A stretch of DNA of 64,000 nt, taken from positions 7,942,516-8,006,515 of the forward strand of contig CM034233.1 in the NCBI GenBank assembly GCA_019916065.1. Reading direction: 5' to 3'. Position 1 is the first letter of the stretch. Each line of letters opens with the position of its first letter. This document shows positions 34,700-49,600 of the stretch, piece after piece. Origin of the DNA: Vitellaria paradoxa. Lineage: Eukaryota > Streptophyta > Magnoliopsida > Ericales > Sapotaceae. Under the pieces are notes generated by a model. The model did no database searches and was not told the origin of the DNA. It saw nothing but the letters and a program-made list of their open reading frames with translations. Both the position numbers and the translations under genes were made by a program.

Positions 34700-37600
34700 A
34701 TGGCGAAGTCGAGCGCCGACGACGCAGAGCTAAAGCGAGCATGCGAGAACGCGATCGAAGGCACCAAACAGAAGATCGTAATGTCGATCCGTGTCGCCAA
34801 GACTGCCGGGATCTGGGGAAAATCCGCCAAATTGGGCCGCGGTAGCATGGCCAAACCTAGGGTTCTCGCTATTTCCAGTACGCAATTTCCTTTTTTTTTT
34901 TTTTTGTTTTCCCTCTCTCAATTTCACGCTATTTTGTTACACAGAACTTCCATGATCCGATCGATCTTTTCACGTTATTTAACATCAGTTCTCGCTATTT
35001 GCGCAATGACTCGGGATATCTAAGTAAATTCGTGTCCTTAAAAAAATTATTTAGATGATTGAATTATTCAATGTTCAGTCCTCTTGCATTTGGTCTCGAT
35101 CGTTTGCGACTAATTTACATTTCCGTAAAAATAGTGTAGAAAGGTCTTTTGCTTAGTGTCTGAAGACAATGGTTTTTTTGTTTTTGTGCTCTTGGATATA
35201 GAAGTGGTTATATAACCAATGTGGATAATGACTAGAAAAGATTTTAAGAAAGAGTTACTGGTAAAAATTAGGAAAACTGGGGATTATGATATGACAAAGG
35301 AATTGATGCAATGGTAATGGGAATTAATAGAGGTGATTGGATGATGAGATTGCAGAGCCATGGTCATGAACCATGTTTAACTTGAGAAGGGGCTGGCAAT
35401 TTGTCCTGAAGTAGCATGAAACCTAATTTTTATTGTTAAAGGATTGTGTCAGTGGTGAGAGCATTTTGGAAAAGAGATTTCTGTTATTAGAAGTGTTCAG
35501 ACCTTTTAGGGTGTTGGGGCACAATTACAAACCATGACATCCTAATTTGGTTTCTGTCTGTCAGGATTTTGGAGGCGAGCCCGTGTTCACAATTTGAGTT
35601 TTTGAGGTTTTGACAACCAGGAGGATGCTCTCCTATGCTGTTTGTTAAAGACTTTTACGAGACCGCTATATGGCTACATTTATTTATTTATCTTGATGAG
35701 TAATTTATTAGAAAGGCTTCAGGGGATATGCCCAACTGCAAAGATAAAAAAAGAAGAGCTCAAAATGAAGCCCATGACTATAAATCCATGCTCGCAACAA
35801 AATATAAATAATCTCCAAATCCAGGTCACTACCATTATTAGATAACCACATATATAAAATTGCCAATAAATACTCTTCATCCTTGAAAACATTTCTATTT
35901 TTCCCCCCTTAGAAGCCAAGATTTTTTTATTTCCTTTGCTTAAAAAAGAAATAAAAAATAATGATTCCCCACAATGTTTTTCTTCCATTGGGAACCTTAG
36001 CTCCCAACCATGAATCAAAAACTTACTTTGCTTCCTTAGAGAAGACCCATTCCATATCAATATGGGACATAACAAACTCCCACATCTACTTTGTCTACTC
36101 CCGATGAAACAAAAAGATTGTCAATAAACTCACCGTCATTCTTGTAAAGGCAAAACTTGTTCACAATAAACATTCTCCTTGCGATAAGGTTATCAATGGC
36201 TAGGATCTTTCTGTGGTTGATCAAGTATAAATACAAAATAATATACAACTTTTGAAAGCGCTCCAAAAGGCCAAATGTTCCTCCAAGAAAAAATCCTCCT
36301 GTGTTGCCCACCAACACTTTGTAGAACGACTTCGCATAAAAAACCCTATCTTGGATGCTTTCCATTTAATACAATCCCCCCCAGGTCCAACATTTTGAGC
36401 ATATAAACAGCAAAGCATGAATAAATAATTATCCATCTTGCAGTCCCGAAGATTTCTTCGAAGATCAAAAGTCATATAATGTTCCTTCCATCCATTGAAA
36501 AAAGTTATCCTCAACTGACACATCTTTCTTTAAGGCTAAGATATAAATGCCTTGGAAATAATCCATTAAACAACTTCCTTCAATCCAAATATCTTTCCAA
36601 AACTTAACCCTATCCCCTCTTTCCCACCACGATGGAAGTATAATTCATGAACACATTCCATAATTCACAAATATCTCTCCATAAGCTCGTTCCTTATGCC
36701 CCAATTCCATTTGTTGTAGACCATGACAAGCCTACAAACAATGATACTATGTTCTTCACTAACGACTAGTACAAAATGAGTCTAATTGACTCTAGGGATG
36801 TAAGAGGAGTGTGAAGGGTCATTTGCTGATATTCTAAGTGCCCTTTGAGCAAATATTGTGGGACTTTTGTCATTCTTGAAAATTTAAAGATATTTATTGT
36901 CAGTAAGACGAAGAAATTTCCTTTGAAGCAAAGTTTTAGTATTAGGCACCAAGACAACCACTTCCTGTTTGTTTGGTAATTTGATGGTTGTGTACTTCCT
37001 TCATGTTTTCATATAGTTGGTGTTGGCAAATCCATTATTAGGGAGGAGAAAAAATTTGTTTGCTTGTGCGGTCCTAAGTGGATTGGATATGGAGTGGGAC
37101 TTGGTTATATGTAGGAACTTGAATGACTGGGAGATAGCTAGGTTCGCTGAGCTTTTGGGAATGCTAAATAGGAGGAAACCAGTGGAATGTGATGATGAGG
37201 TTTGTTGGATTGTTTCTTAGTCAAGCAAGTTTAAAGTCAAGTCCTACTACAAAGCCTTTTGTGGGAATAGAGGATCGGATTTTCCTTGGTTAAGGGTCTG
37301 GACTGGAGGTGTGACTCTGAAAGTGGCGTTTTTTTTGCGTGGTGCTTGAGTTGAGGGAGAATATTAATGATGGATAACCTCAAGAAGAGAGGATTTCTGT
37401 CGGTTAATAGATTCAGGTTGTGCAAGAACTAGGAGCCGATTGACCATATGGTCATTTATTGCCAGTGGCTAAGTAGATAAGGAACCTACGGTTTCCCAGA
37501 TTCGAAGTTCAACTGGTCTTCCCAAAGGAGACGCAGGGCCTGTTTGTTCTTGGTTGGGTGCAAAGCTAAGAAAGCAGTACAGAAAAGCCAGGAAATGGCT

Positions 37601-40600
37601 ATTTTTTGTTTAGTTTGGTTGGTTTGGAAAGAAAGAAACCATAGAATTTTCCAAGAAACCGAATTTTCCATTTACAGTGTCAGGAGTACGTTTTGGTAAC
37701 AATTGTACAATTAGGTAAAAGGGGTATAGAACCTGATATAGAGTCTGTTAACTTGAGCTGATTTTTGTAATCGGAATTTTCTTAATGCCTGTTTTCTTTT
37801 TTCATTATTAAAATTCTTTATTTATCAAAAGGGAAAAAAAAAGGGAAGTTTAAATCCTAAATCATAGTTCCTCCAACCATTTCATTGTCATCATTTTGTG
37901 CTCCTTTGTTGAAAATCTATGTTTTATGCAGCTAAATCAAAAGTTCAGCGAACTAAAGCTTTCCTCCGTGTCTTAAAGTACTCCACAGGAGGAGTTCTTG
38001 AGGTGTGATTCCTGATTATTATTCTTGTTATTATTGGTTGTTCTTCCAGTCTTGCATTTTGTTTTCTTTTGTTTATATGGAACAGTATGAATTTTGAGAT
38101 TTTTGGAAGTTAAAAAAAACCTCAATTTAATTGTAGCTGCATAATTCTTATGATGTTTTTTAAAAATCATATTTTATGGCTGATACTTCCCTTAAACCTT
38201 CATTCCACCTGTAGCCTGCCAAATTATACAAGCTGAAGCATCTTTCAAAGGTGGAGGTCGTAACTAATGACCCTAGTGGATGTACATTTACACTGGTAAT
38301 GTTTCATCACTTAAAATTTATAAGTTATTGACTTTCCCATCTTATTTCTATAATCTTAGAGGCTTTTGACTCTACCTCCTGTAGGGATTTGATAACCTTA
38401 GAAGCCAGAGTGTTGCACCTCCTCAGTGGACGATGCGCAATATTGATGACAGGTAATGGTACAAAAAAACTTGCACAATTTCACATATATTGATGCTGTT
38501 TTACATACAAACAACATATATTTTTTCAGCCTATGAGGTGGCAACTAATTTTTTTATGTTGTAGGAACCGGCTTCTTCTTTGCATCTTAAACATCTGCAA
38601 AGACATTTTGGGTCGTCTTCCCAAAGTTGTTGGTATAGATGTTGTGGAGATGGCTCTTTGGGCTAAGGTGCATATGATAATTCAGTAGTTCTTTACATTG
38701 AAATTTATATCACTTTTGAGTCTCACATCTCCTTGTATCATGTGGACTATCAAATTTAAGTTTCCATAGACTGTCCATCTTTTGGGGGCCTACCTTCTAA
38801 GGTCTATGATTTATTTGGTGCTTCATTGAATCGTATCAACAAAGTTTGCTCACTCCTTGAGGAAACTAATTGTTGTCACCCTTACTTATGTAGGGCTTTG
38901 GGAGGGCTGACTAGGTGTAGATGACATTATTGGCACAAAGTTTCTTCCTTCTGATTTCAACCTATGCTTGAAAGCTTGAGGTTTGCATTGCACCGATCGC
39001 ATATATGAGTGGCTTGTACCACACATGATTGAGGGAATACATTATTAAGAAACATGTTCAAAACATGATTTTCCCTTGGTAAATTATATGATAACTTGTT
39101 AGTTTTCTTTCTTTGAAAAACTATGAATTTGATTAGCTCATATTGAAGCAAAAACCATTTCTTTTGAAGCTAAGGTTTCTAAATTTTACAAAATCTGCAT
39201 TCCTAGGGAGAAGAATACTAACAATCATTCATATGTTAGTTTGTTTCATAATTACCAAAAATCATTGCCAGCCCTATGAACCGTGTTTGGGTACACATTC
39301 TAGAACATGCTACACAAATGTTCCAAATACTTTCCAAGAATAAACATTTAATGGAATGGCTTAACCACTATAGGTAAGACCACATATATTTATATACATG
39401 AATGTTACAGTTTTTAGAAAGGATCAATCATATCAATCACTCCTAATCACATCCCCTATTGTAGGAAATAATCACTCTAGAAATCAGTCTAGTCCTATTT
39501 TTATATTTACAGTATTTATAAAATTTCCCTTCAAGCTGGAGCATATATATCAACCTTTCCAAGTTTGTTATAAATGTGTCTAACCCGAGGACTGCCAAGC
39601 ACTTTAGTAAATAAGTTTGTAAGTTGGTTTTTTGACTTAACATGTCCTATCTTGATGATATTCTGTAGTATATTCTCTCTGACAAAATGACAATCTACTT
39701 AAATATACTTTGTTCTTTCATGGAATACTAGATTAGAAGCAATATGTAATTCAATCTGATTATCACACGATAGTTTCATAGGCTATGAATGATGGACTCT
39801 CAACTCCAACATATGCTATATGCAGATTAATTCATATGAAGCATAAGCCATAGCTCTTTATTCTGATTTTGCACTATACTTGGCAACTATATTCTGCTTT
39901 TTGCTTTTTTATGACACCAGATTTCCTCCAACAAAAACACAAGAACTAGTAGTGGAGTGTCTGTATGATGGTGATCCTGCCCAATCTGCATCTGTATGGC
40001 CCTTAATAGAAGCATGGCCATGATTCTGATATAACAAACCCTTCTTCGGTGCTCCCTTTAAATATCTTAGAATTCTAATAACTGCATCCAAGTGAGAAGT
40101 GTAGGAATTAAGAGAAAAGAATGAATCTTATTACTCCTTCATGTATATTTTACATAGTGAAATAGCCTTTATATACAATACAAGAATGCTATATTTATGA
40201 CATAGCATTTATAACCTCCTAATTAATTCCTACGGCTAGCATACATGAATCAGCTAGTATACATGAATCAACATTAATTACTACGGCTAGCATACATGAA
40301 TCAACACTCCCTCTCAAGTTGGAGCATAGATATCACACATGCCCAACTTGTAAACTAAAGTATGATTGGTCCTGTGGCACAACCCTTTAGTGAACACATC
40401 AGCTAGTTGTTTATCAGATGTAACATGATGTAAGCTCAAGACACCATTAGTCAATTTCTCTTTGATGAAGTGTCGATCAATCTCTATGTGCTTGGTTCGA
40501 TCATGTTGAACTGGATTTTGTGCTATACTGATAGCAGCTTTGTTATCACAATACAAGGATAGTGACCCTTTGCCTGATAGACCTACTTCTTCCAATATCT

Positions 40601-43600
40601 TCTGTAGCCACAGAAGCTCATAAACCCCTTGAGCCATAGCTCTGTATTCTGCTTCAGCACTTGATCGAGCAACTACACTTTGTTTCTTGCTCCTCCATGT
40701 TACCAGGTTTCCTCCTACCAGTGTACAATAACTAGTAGTGGACCTTCTATCACTTGGAGATCCAGTCCAATCTGCATCTGTAAAGCATTCTATCTGAAGG
40801 TGATCATGCTTGGCGAACAGCAACCCTTTCCCTGGAGCAGACTTCAGGTATCTCAAGATGCGAAATACCGCTTGCATGTGTGATTCTCGTGGATCATGCA
40901 TAAATTGATTCACTAGACTGACTACATATGCAATGTCTGGTCTAGTGTGTGAGAGATATATCAGTCTTCCCACCAATCTCTGGTATCTCCCTAAATCAAC
41001 TGAATTACCAACTCCAGCTTGTAGTTTGTGGTTGTTTTCAATAGGAGACTCAGCTGGTTTACAACCCAACATGCCAGTTTCTTCCAAGAGATCCAGAATA
41101 TATTTTCTCTGAGAAATGAAGATACCTTTCTTTGATCTAGCAACTTCAATTCCTAGGAAATATTGCAGTTTTCCTAGATCCTTGATTTCAAATTTTTGAG
41201 CTAGAAGTTCCTTCAATTGAGCCATCTCCTCTTTATCATCTCGTGTCATCACTATATCATCAACATAAACTATGAGAATAGTAACTTTACCCTTGTTATG
41301 TTTAATAAATAGGGTATAGTCTGCATTGCTCTGTTGATAGCCAAAAGAGATCATGGCTTTGCTGAACTTGTCGAACCATGCTCGGGGAGATTGCTTTAAT
41401 CCATATAAGGCCTTTTTTAGTCTGCATACTTTCCCATGTGTTGCTTCATTATCAAATCCAGGAGGGATCTCCATATACACTTCTTCTTCTAAATCTCCAT
41501 GTAGAAAGGCATTTTTCACATCAAATTGCTGTAAATCCCAATCAAGGTTGGCTGCACATGATAACAAGATCCTGATTGTGTTCATTTTAGCTACTGGAGC
41601 AAAAGTTTCCTGGTAGTCCACCCCATAAGTTTGAGTGAATCCTTTCGCCACCAATCTAGCTTTGAACTTGTCAACTGATCCATCAGCTTTGTGTTTCACA
41701 GTGAACACCCATTTGCAGCCTACCAGTTTTTTTCCAGGTGGAGAGGTGACAAGCTCCCAAGTCTCATTCTTAGCCAGAGCTTTCATTTCTTCAAACATCG
41801 CTCCCTTCCATTTCGAATCATTGAGTGCTTCCTTCCAACCCCGTGGAATAGACACAGACGAATTGGACAAGGCAAAAGCTCTATAGGTGGGAGACAAAGA
41901 GTTATAGGAAACAAAATTAGAAATGGGATGTTTAGTACAGGCCCTGACACCTTTCCTTTGAGAAATAGGTTTATCTAAATCATCAAAAGGTAACTCACCA
42001 GAAGAGGATGATTCTTGACAGCATAGAGTAGGTTGCACGATGGCTTCTTCTGCCTTGTCTTTGTCTCTCCTTGAGTACCTTTTCAAATCGGGTTTGTCCA
42101 AACGCCCAATTTCCTCCCCCTGGATAATAGTCCACTTCTAACCATCATTTTCCCTTGGGGTAAGATCAGTAATGATCACAGAACTAGGTATCATCTCTTC
42201 CTTTGTATTATTCTCCCCCTGAAGAGATGACTGGGTTGAACTAAAGTAAGGTGTAGTTTCTCTGAAAGTGACATCCATACTCACAAAATACTTCCGAGAT
42301 GGAGGGTGATAGCATCTGTAACCCTTTTGTGTTGGTGAGTACCCAATAAACACACACTTAAGGGCTCGTGGATCTAGTTTCCCAGCATTCTTAATATGAA
42401 CAAAACAGACACACCCAAATACCTTTGGAGGAACAGTGTAGGTATTATGCCCTTTTAAGATTTCTAAAGGACTCTTGCAGTTACGAGCCCTAAGAGGCAT
42501 CCAGTTGATAAGGTATGCAGCAGCTAGGATTGCATCCCCCCAGTAATGCTTAGGAAGATTCATGGTAAACATAAGTGACCTAGCAACTTCCAAAAGATGC
42601 CTATTCTTCCGTTCAGCCATCCCATTTTGTGCACTCGTAGAAGTACAACTAGTCTGATGAATTATCCCATGTGACTCTAAATACTAATCAAATTTTCCTT
42701 TCATGTATTCAGTGCCATTATCAGTCCTAAGAATCTTTATGTTTGTATCAAATTGGGTACAAACCATCTTATGAAAAGACTGAAAGCAGGAAAACACATC
42801 AGTTTTAGCCTTAAGTAGATATACCCAAGTCATTCTTGTGCAACAATCAATAAAGGTGACAAACCAATGACTACCAGACAAAGAAGTAGTCTTAGTAGGA
42901 CCCCAAACATCAGAGTGAATAAGCATGAAAGGAACCTTGCTTTTATTATTACTCTAAGGATAAGAGTTTCGAGAATGTTTTGCATATTCGCAAGCATCAT
43001 AGAACAATGAGTCAAACTGAATCTTTGAAAACAAACTAGGAAATAATTTGCTTAACACCAAAAAAGAGGGATGTCCCAACCGTCGGTGCCACTGCAATAT
43101 TTCTTGAGTAACATCCTTATTGCCCCCATAAAAAGCCTACTGAAGACCAGAACCTGGATTCCCATCCAACATATATAAGCCATTGTGCAATCTACCACTG
43201 TCAATCCTCTTCCCTGTTTGAAGATCCTGAAAGACACAATGATCAGGGAAAAACTCAATTTTACAGTTGAGAGTTTTTGTAAGGGCACTGACAGATAACA
43301 GATTGACAGGAAATTGAGGGACATAAAGCACAGAGGATAGTTTGATATGGGGAGTACAGAAAACAGAACCTGTTCCAGACACTGGGTTAAAAGAGCCATC
43401 AGCTATTCGGACACTGTCTCGTCTTAAACATGGTGAGTATTCAAGAAGATTTTTCGAAGAGCCCATCATGTGTCTATTCGCACTAGAATCAATAATCCAA
43501 CAATCAGTATCAAGGGAAGCAGAAAAAGCATTACCTGATTGCACAAAGTTGGATTTGGCACCAGAGAAAAAATCTTTATTAGACAGCAGACGCTTGAGAT

Positions 43601-46600
43601 GCTGAATCTCATCAGGAGAGAAGAAATCAGAGGAGGTTATCTCAGGAGTTGATTCCATAGCTTCAGATAGATTTACCCGAGTAGAGTTAACTCGTTTACC
43701 TCCACGACCTCTCGTTGGGCGTCCATGTAGCTTCTAGCATGTCTCTTTAGTATGACGTGGTCTCCCACAATGATCACATCGAAAATGATCTTTATTAGAA
43801 CTATGGGCCTTCAGCTGCTCAGGTGAATCACTAGTTGCTACCAAACCAGATTTTTCAACCTGTGGAACATAGAGCATGGCACTGCGCCTGCTTTCTTCTT
43901 GCTGAACATAGGAATATGCCTCCTCAAGAGAAGCGAAAAGAGTCTTACCCAGAACATGAACTCAGATCTGATCAAATTCATTGTTCAGTCCGGCCAAGAA
44001 ATCATAGACCCTTTCTTTTGCAAGCAATTTCTGAAATTTGACTGCATCTTCAGTACAATCGGCTTGAAAATCTTGATAGTAGTCAAGTTCTTGCCAAAAA
44101 CCATTCAACTCGGAAAAATACTGCGAGATCGTCATCTCTCCTTGCTTCAAACCATGAACCTTGTTTCGAATCTCATAAATCTGGGCATCATTTCCCACTT
44201 GTGAATAGGTGAGAGTGACAGCATTCCATATTTTTGCTGCTATGTCAAGCAATAAATATGTCCTTGAAACTTGGGGCTGCATGGAATTGATAAGCCATGC
44301 CATTACGAGTGAATTTTCAGAATCCCACTGATTGAATGATGGATCATTTGCTGCTGGTTTGATTTTAGCACCACTAATATAACCCTGCATTCCCCTAGCT
44401 TTGATAAACAATAAACAAGACCTCGACCAAGCAAGGTAATTATTTCCATCAAGCTTGACAGGGCTAATTTGTAGTGAAGGGTTATCAGTACTAATGGTTG
44501 CAAATCGCTTCTCATTTTCCATAATGCAGACAACCAACACAGCAGACAATCAACGCAGTAGACAGCCAACACAGCAGACAGCCAACACAGCATCCAGGAA
44601 AGAAGAATCACGACTTAAAGATGGTCGAAATTACCTAAAAAATAGCTAGATGGCGTCGGAAGAGGATGGCGAGCAAAACTGGAGAAGGCCAAAAAAGGAG
44701 GTGGCCGGAATAGTCCTCACGCGCCTCATGCGCCGTCGTCGGCCGGAACTTCAGGAGGCGCGTGTGATTCACACCCGCTGATTCTGGTGGTCGAAAAAAG
44801 AGAGGTCGGTCGGAATTTGGTGGCGCACCTTTTGGGATGGGTGGTGTCGACTACCTTCAACTCTGATCTGAGGAAAGAAAATAACTCCACGGTGTTCTAG
44901 GGTTTTTGAAGAAAACCACGCCAGGAGCTTAGAAGAAGCTATGAATTTAAGACCTAAAAAGTGGTTTTAGGCTCTGACACCATGTAGGAATTAAGAGAAA
45001 AGAATGAATCTTATTACTCCTTCATGTATATTTTACATAGTGAAATAGCCTTTATATACAATACAGGAATGCTATATTTATGACATAGCATTTATAACCA
45101 CCTAATTAATTCCTACGGCTAGCATACATGAATCAGCTAGTATACATGAATCAACACTAATTACTACGGCTAGCATACATAAATCAACAAGAAGTTCGAG
45201 GAGATTCCAAAAACTGGTTAATGTCTGGCCTTGTTACTATTAAGTAATTTAGTTTCCTAAGTAACCTCTGATATTGATTGGGATATTCTAACAAATCACT
45301 CTAATCTACAATGAGTTTTGTACAATGATCCATCGGGCTATCAACCAGTTTGGAGCCCAACATACCTCTCTCAGAAAGTAAGTCTAGAACATATTTCCTC
45401 TATGATAGAGTGACATACCTGTCTCAAAGAGTTATGACATAGGGCTTGCTTGGTGAATTTTTTATAAGCTTCATTTAATTTTCTTGGTAATTGATTACTA
45501 TCCTTGTGTCAATGTTTCAATTGTATCTTATGTAGGAAAATACACCCACAGTCACCAGGCAGAAGAATCTTCAAGATGGGCCTATTACAGATATTGCAAC
45601 AGAAGGTGACATGAAAGTGACAGTTGAAAAAGAACTTGTGACTCAAGCTGAGGAAGAGGATATGGAGGCCCTGTTAGGCACGTATGTATCTTTTCCTTGT
45701 CCAGAGGTGGGATTTGCATGCTTACAAATGTGGACACAATATACTTTTCCAAACAAATAAATATGTATACACAATATAGTATGCATAGTTAGGAAAATAT
45801 GCTTATAGTCACTAGTATATGCACTCTTATATTTGCTGTCTTACATGAGGAACAACTTTCCTTTTTAGCTGGTTAACTTGAGATATGGACGGAAGGTTTC
45901 AATAACATACAATTCAAGAGTCAAGAAATGAGGAATATAAAGAAGTAAAATAAGTTTATTGGTCAGAAATCATATATGCTGAAGTCCTTGAAGCTCCTCA
46001 AATACAAGTTTATTAGATCTAGATTATTACACACACTTCCAGCCTGAAGACTTCCCGTGATTTATTTATCTATTTTACATCAAGTAAAATATTCACTTAA
46101 AGGGTAAAGGGGTTTAACTCTTCTATGCAGGAAGTATACACAAAAAGCCAAAACCAGTAAACCCTAGTCAATTCTCCTTTTTCTTAACTACAAATATTAT
46201 TTCCCAAGAAACTCTTAAAATATGCTTTTTGTAAGCTAATGAAACCATGTGAAATTCTTCGTGCTTTTCTCTATATATTTTCATCAATTACACAAGTAGG
46301 AGAAAAATTCAATGCCTTGATCTTCGTGGCATAAAACCTAACTCTGATTTTCTAAAAACCTTTTCTCATGTCTTAATCTTTTTGCATTTTCTCTCCAATA
46401 AATTCACATTATACAACTAGTAATTTGTCTTCCCCCCAAAGAAGAACATTCCCATTGTTTGCCTCATAAAGTTAATACCACAATATTATTACAAATTTAC
46501 TCCACCTTTATTCTTGTAAGTAATATTTATTAAAGTGATTTCGCTTTGTTCCCCAAAAACCTCCTAGTCTTCAGAATCTTTCTAAACAAATTTTAACTGA

Positions 46601-49600
46601 ATTGCTCAATCAACAATATACTATCAAACCTAAACAGGAATTTCATTGTGTCCTACTGCGGTTTTTATTTTCATTTTCATTTTCATTTTCATTTTTTTTC
46701 CAACCAAATTGCTCTTTCAACTATAAATTTTTTCTATTTCACCCACTTTGCATCAACATAAGAGGCAGTGGCAATCTCCTCTCCAAGCTTAAAATATGGA
46801 TGTATATATATTCATTCTAGAAGAAACTGCTTTCTAGTTTCCATTATTTTCTCTTCCTGGCTATGGGTAAATTATACGGGGAGGTTGTTGAAAAGGAATG
46901 AATTCCTTTCATTAATTTTCTGTAGTCAGCTATTCTTTTTCCCATTCATCACCAGCTTTTCATGTTTTGATGTTTTTCTCAACACCAGAGATGCAAGCCA
47001 AGTTTACCAACTATCTTCTTGGCTTCTCTTAGTTGCTATTAGATATGTTAATCCGTTGCTAGTCGCTTAATCATGACATTTGCAGGTATGTAATGGGTAT
47101 TGGCGAAGCAGAGGCATTCTCTGAGCGGTTGAAGCGAGAACTTCAAGCTTTGGAAGCAGCAAATGTGCATGCCATTTTGGAAAGTGAGCCTTTCATTGAT
47201 GAGGTAACCATTGTGTAAGATGTCTTTATAGCTACATTTGACCGGGCGATAAGATGATGGACGATAAGTAACTTTGTGGGATAATATATAGAACTTGATA
47301 TAACATGGGTTACTTTTGTGTGAAATTATTTTTTTGGCATTTAGTTGATAGGATATAGAGTGAGATAAGAGGTGATTTGACAATAGATTTGATAGAAGAT
47401 AATTTTGAACCTTTGGATCTTGGGAGAAAACTAGTCCCAAGATGGTGGTATTGTATATCTCCCATTTTGGGGGATAAAAAGTGAAGTCCAAACTCATAGT
47501 CTGGAGCAATTTAGCTGCACCAAACATGGGATTTGTGGACCCACTTGACTAATAGCCCAATCCCTTATTTTTTATACCACAATCAAATGTGGGAAAATAA
47601 AACTTTCATTTAAGAAAAGCAAATGAAAGGCTTTCATAAAAATTCTTGTACTATAAACTTCATGGCCATAATTGGGCCAAAATTATTATTCATCTTGTCT
47701 TTGTTTCTTTGAAACCTTCCCCTCCTTTCTTCCCCCCCCCCCTTCTTGAAGAGCTTGAATAAATCAATATCGTCCATTTATGTCATGCTTGTGTTCGAGC
47801 TATATGGTACCAAATAAACTTGTCATGCTTCCTTTTCATTTTGATTCCATACCATTGTTGTGAGATGTCTGTGTGGCTATATTTGAGCCTTTCATCTATT
47901 TATGTCATGCTTGTGCTCGAGCTATATTTTCACACCCCAAATTCAGGATGAGACCGACTGTGAACCACAATATCTTGACCCATGGCACACGCAAGTTTTC
48001 ATAAACCTAAACTACTAACATTTATGGTAGTAATAAAATAAAATCTTAAATAATTGTGTCAAATATAATTCTCCAAATAAAATCAATCAACTAGTCTACA
48101 ACAATAATAGCCTCAAAATTTATACAACTCAATAATACTTAAATTCTCAAACCCAAAGTAAACAATTAAATATTCCTATAGGAGGTCACAGACTCACGAT
48201 GTCACGGTCCCAACCTAATTCGAAATTCTTGACTATAATCCTTTCATATTACCTGAAAAATATTAAAAATGAGAGGTGAGCTAAAAGTCCAGTGAATGGA
48301 TTGCCAAACCAAAAATAATAATATCAATTTGAAAATAACAAATTTTCAATAAACAATTTAACCCCCCCCCAAAAAAAAACATTTTAAGTAAAAACAATGT
48401 CCATGCATAAATAATAGTAATTTCAAAACTTGCATGTCGGAGTGCAATAACATCCATAAATCACACATCAATCACAACAATGATGATAAACATTAGTCCA
48501 TGGATTATTATATGGGAATTAAATATAACATGTGCCGAATAGTTTCTTATGGGTAGTGCTCGTTGGATCTATCATCGTACTTAGAGTCATCTAGTCTAAC
48601 TCCTAAGTTCTTCCCTAAGCCGATCCGATTGGGGTTATTACAATTTTCACGGGCCTGTTCCTGCAATCATTGAGAATTAGAGTCACCACAGTTTTCATGG
48701 GGCTGTTTCTTAATTGACAGAGTCACACACTTAAAAAGCCTGTCCCCCGAACTTTTATTTCAATTCCAATAGCTACTAACTAATTATTCATCATAATCCC
48801 ATAAATTCCAAAACTAAACACAAGTGTTCAAATAATTTTCCTTATGCTCAATAGCATAGAATATAGAATTTCTTATCCAAAATAAATAGATGTTCACAAA
48901 TACTAGTTCACAAAATCCATCCTTTAAAACATTTATGCATGAATCAGTTTATAAATTTTTAATACTAGCAAGGCAACTACTCACCTGATGTCCAAATGTG
49001 CAAATATAAAATAAATCAAAATAATTGGTCACAATCCTGAACAAACAAATATAAATGTTTATTATTTAGAAGTCCATTGTAAAATTAAATAAAAAAATTA
49101 TTAACTATAAACTCTTTTCATTAAAAAAAAATTTTCCTCTTAGGAAAATTTTAACCAGCACTCACAAAAATCCTCTAGGCCTCTACCAGCAACATCAATC
49201 TTAAATTCAAATTTTTTTTAACCTAACATACCAATCTATCATTTAAATATATATATATATATATTTATGTATATATATCTATATATACACACTAACAGTA
49301 ATACCAAGTTCAATCAATACATAAACATTTCTCTATTTTTTTTTTTAACCTACTTCCAACACCCAATAGCCTATATATACATATATGTATATATATGTCC
49401 GCCACTTCAAATCAATTCGATGTAACTCTTACTTTTTTTTTTCTCTCCTTCTGCCAACACTTCCATCAATCCATAATCCATCATATGTACACACTCACAC
49501 TCATCCTTGGCACTGTGTAGCCGCAGCTTTTCTGGTTTTTTTTTTTTTTTTGGAAAACCCAAACCTAATATATAAACGCACATGTATATATACACGCACA

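Larger units (their letters stand above)
40100..45189 (-). mobile_element. Ty1/copia retrotransposon B (5090 bp), complete with both LTRs, in SEC3 intron 5
   Basis: Two 207-bp LTRs (40100-40306 and 44983-45189) flank an internal region. It has a primer binding site, gag, a degraded protease/integrase part and an open reverse transcriptase-RNase H frame, in copia order on the minus strand. The 5-bp target duplication agaag is present at 40095-40099 and 45190-45194. The LTRs differ at 4 of 207 positions. The element is antisense to SEC3 and lies inside an older copia relic. Stops in gag and integrase mean it is not autonomous now. Confidence 0.95.

Noticed and set aside
35680..37840. Twin-priming inversion of a single LINE
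   Set aside because: Both arms carry the same C-terminal region with different sequence, so they are two separate truncated copies.
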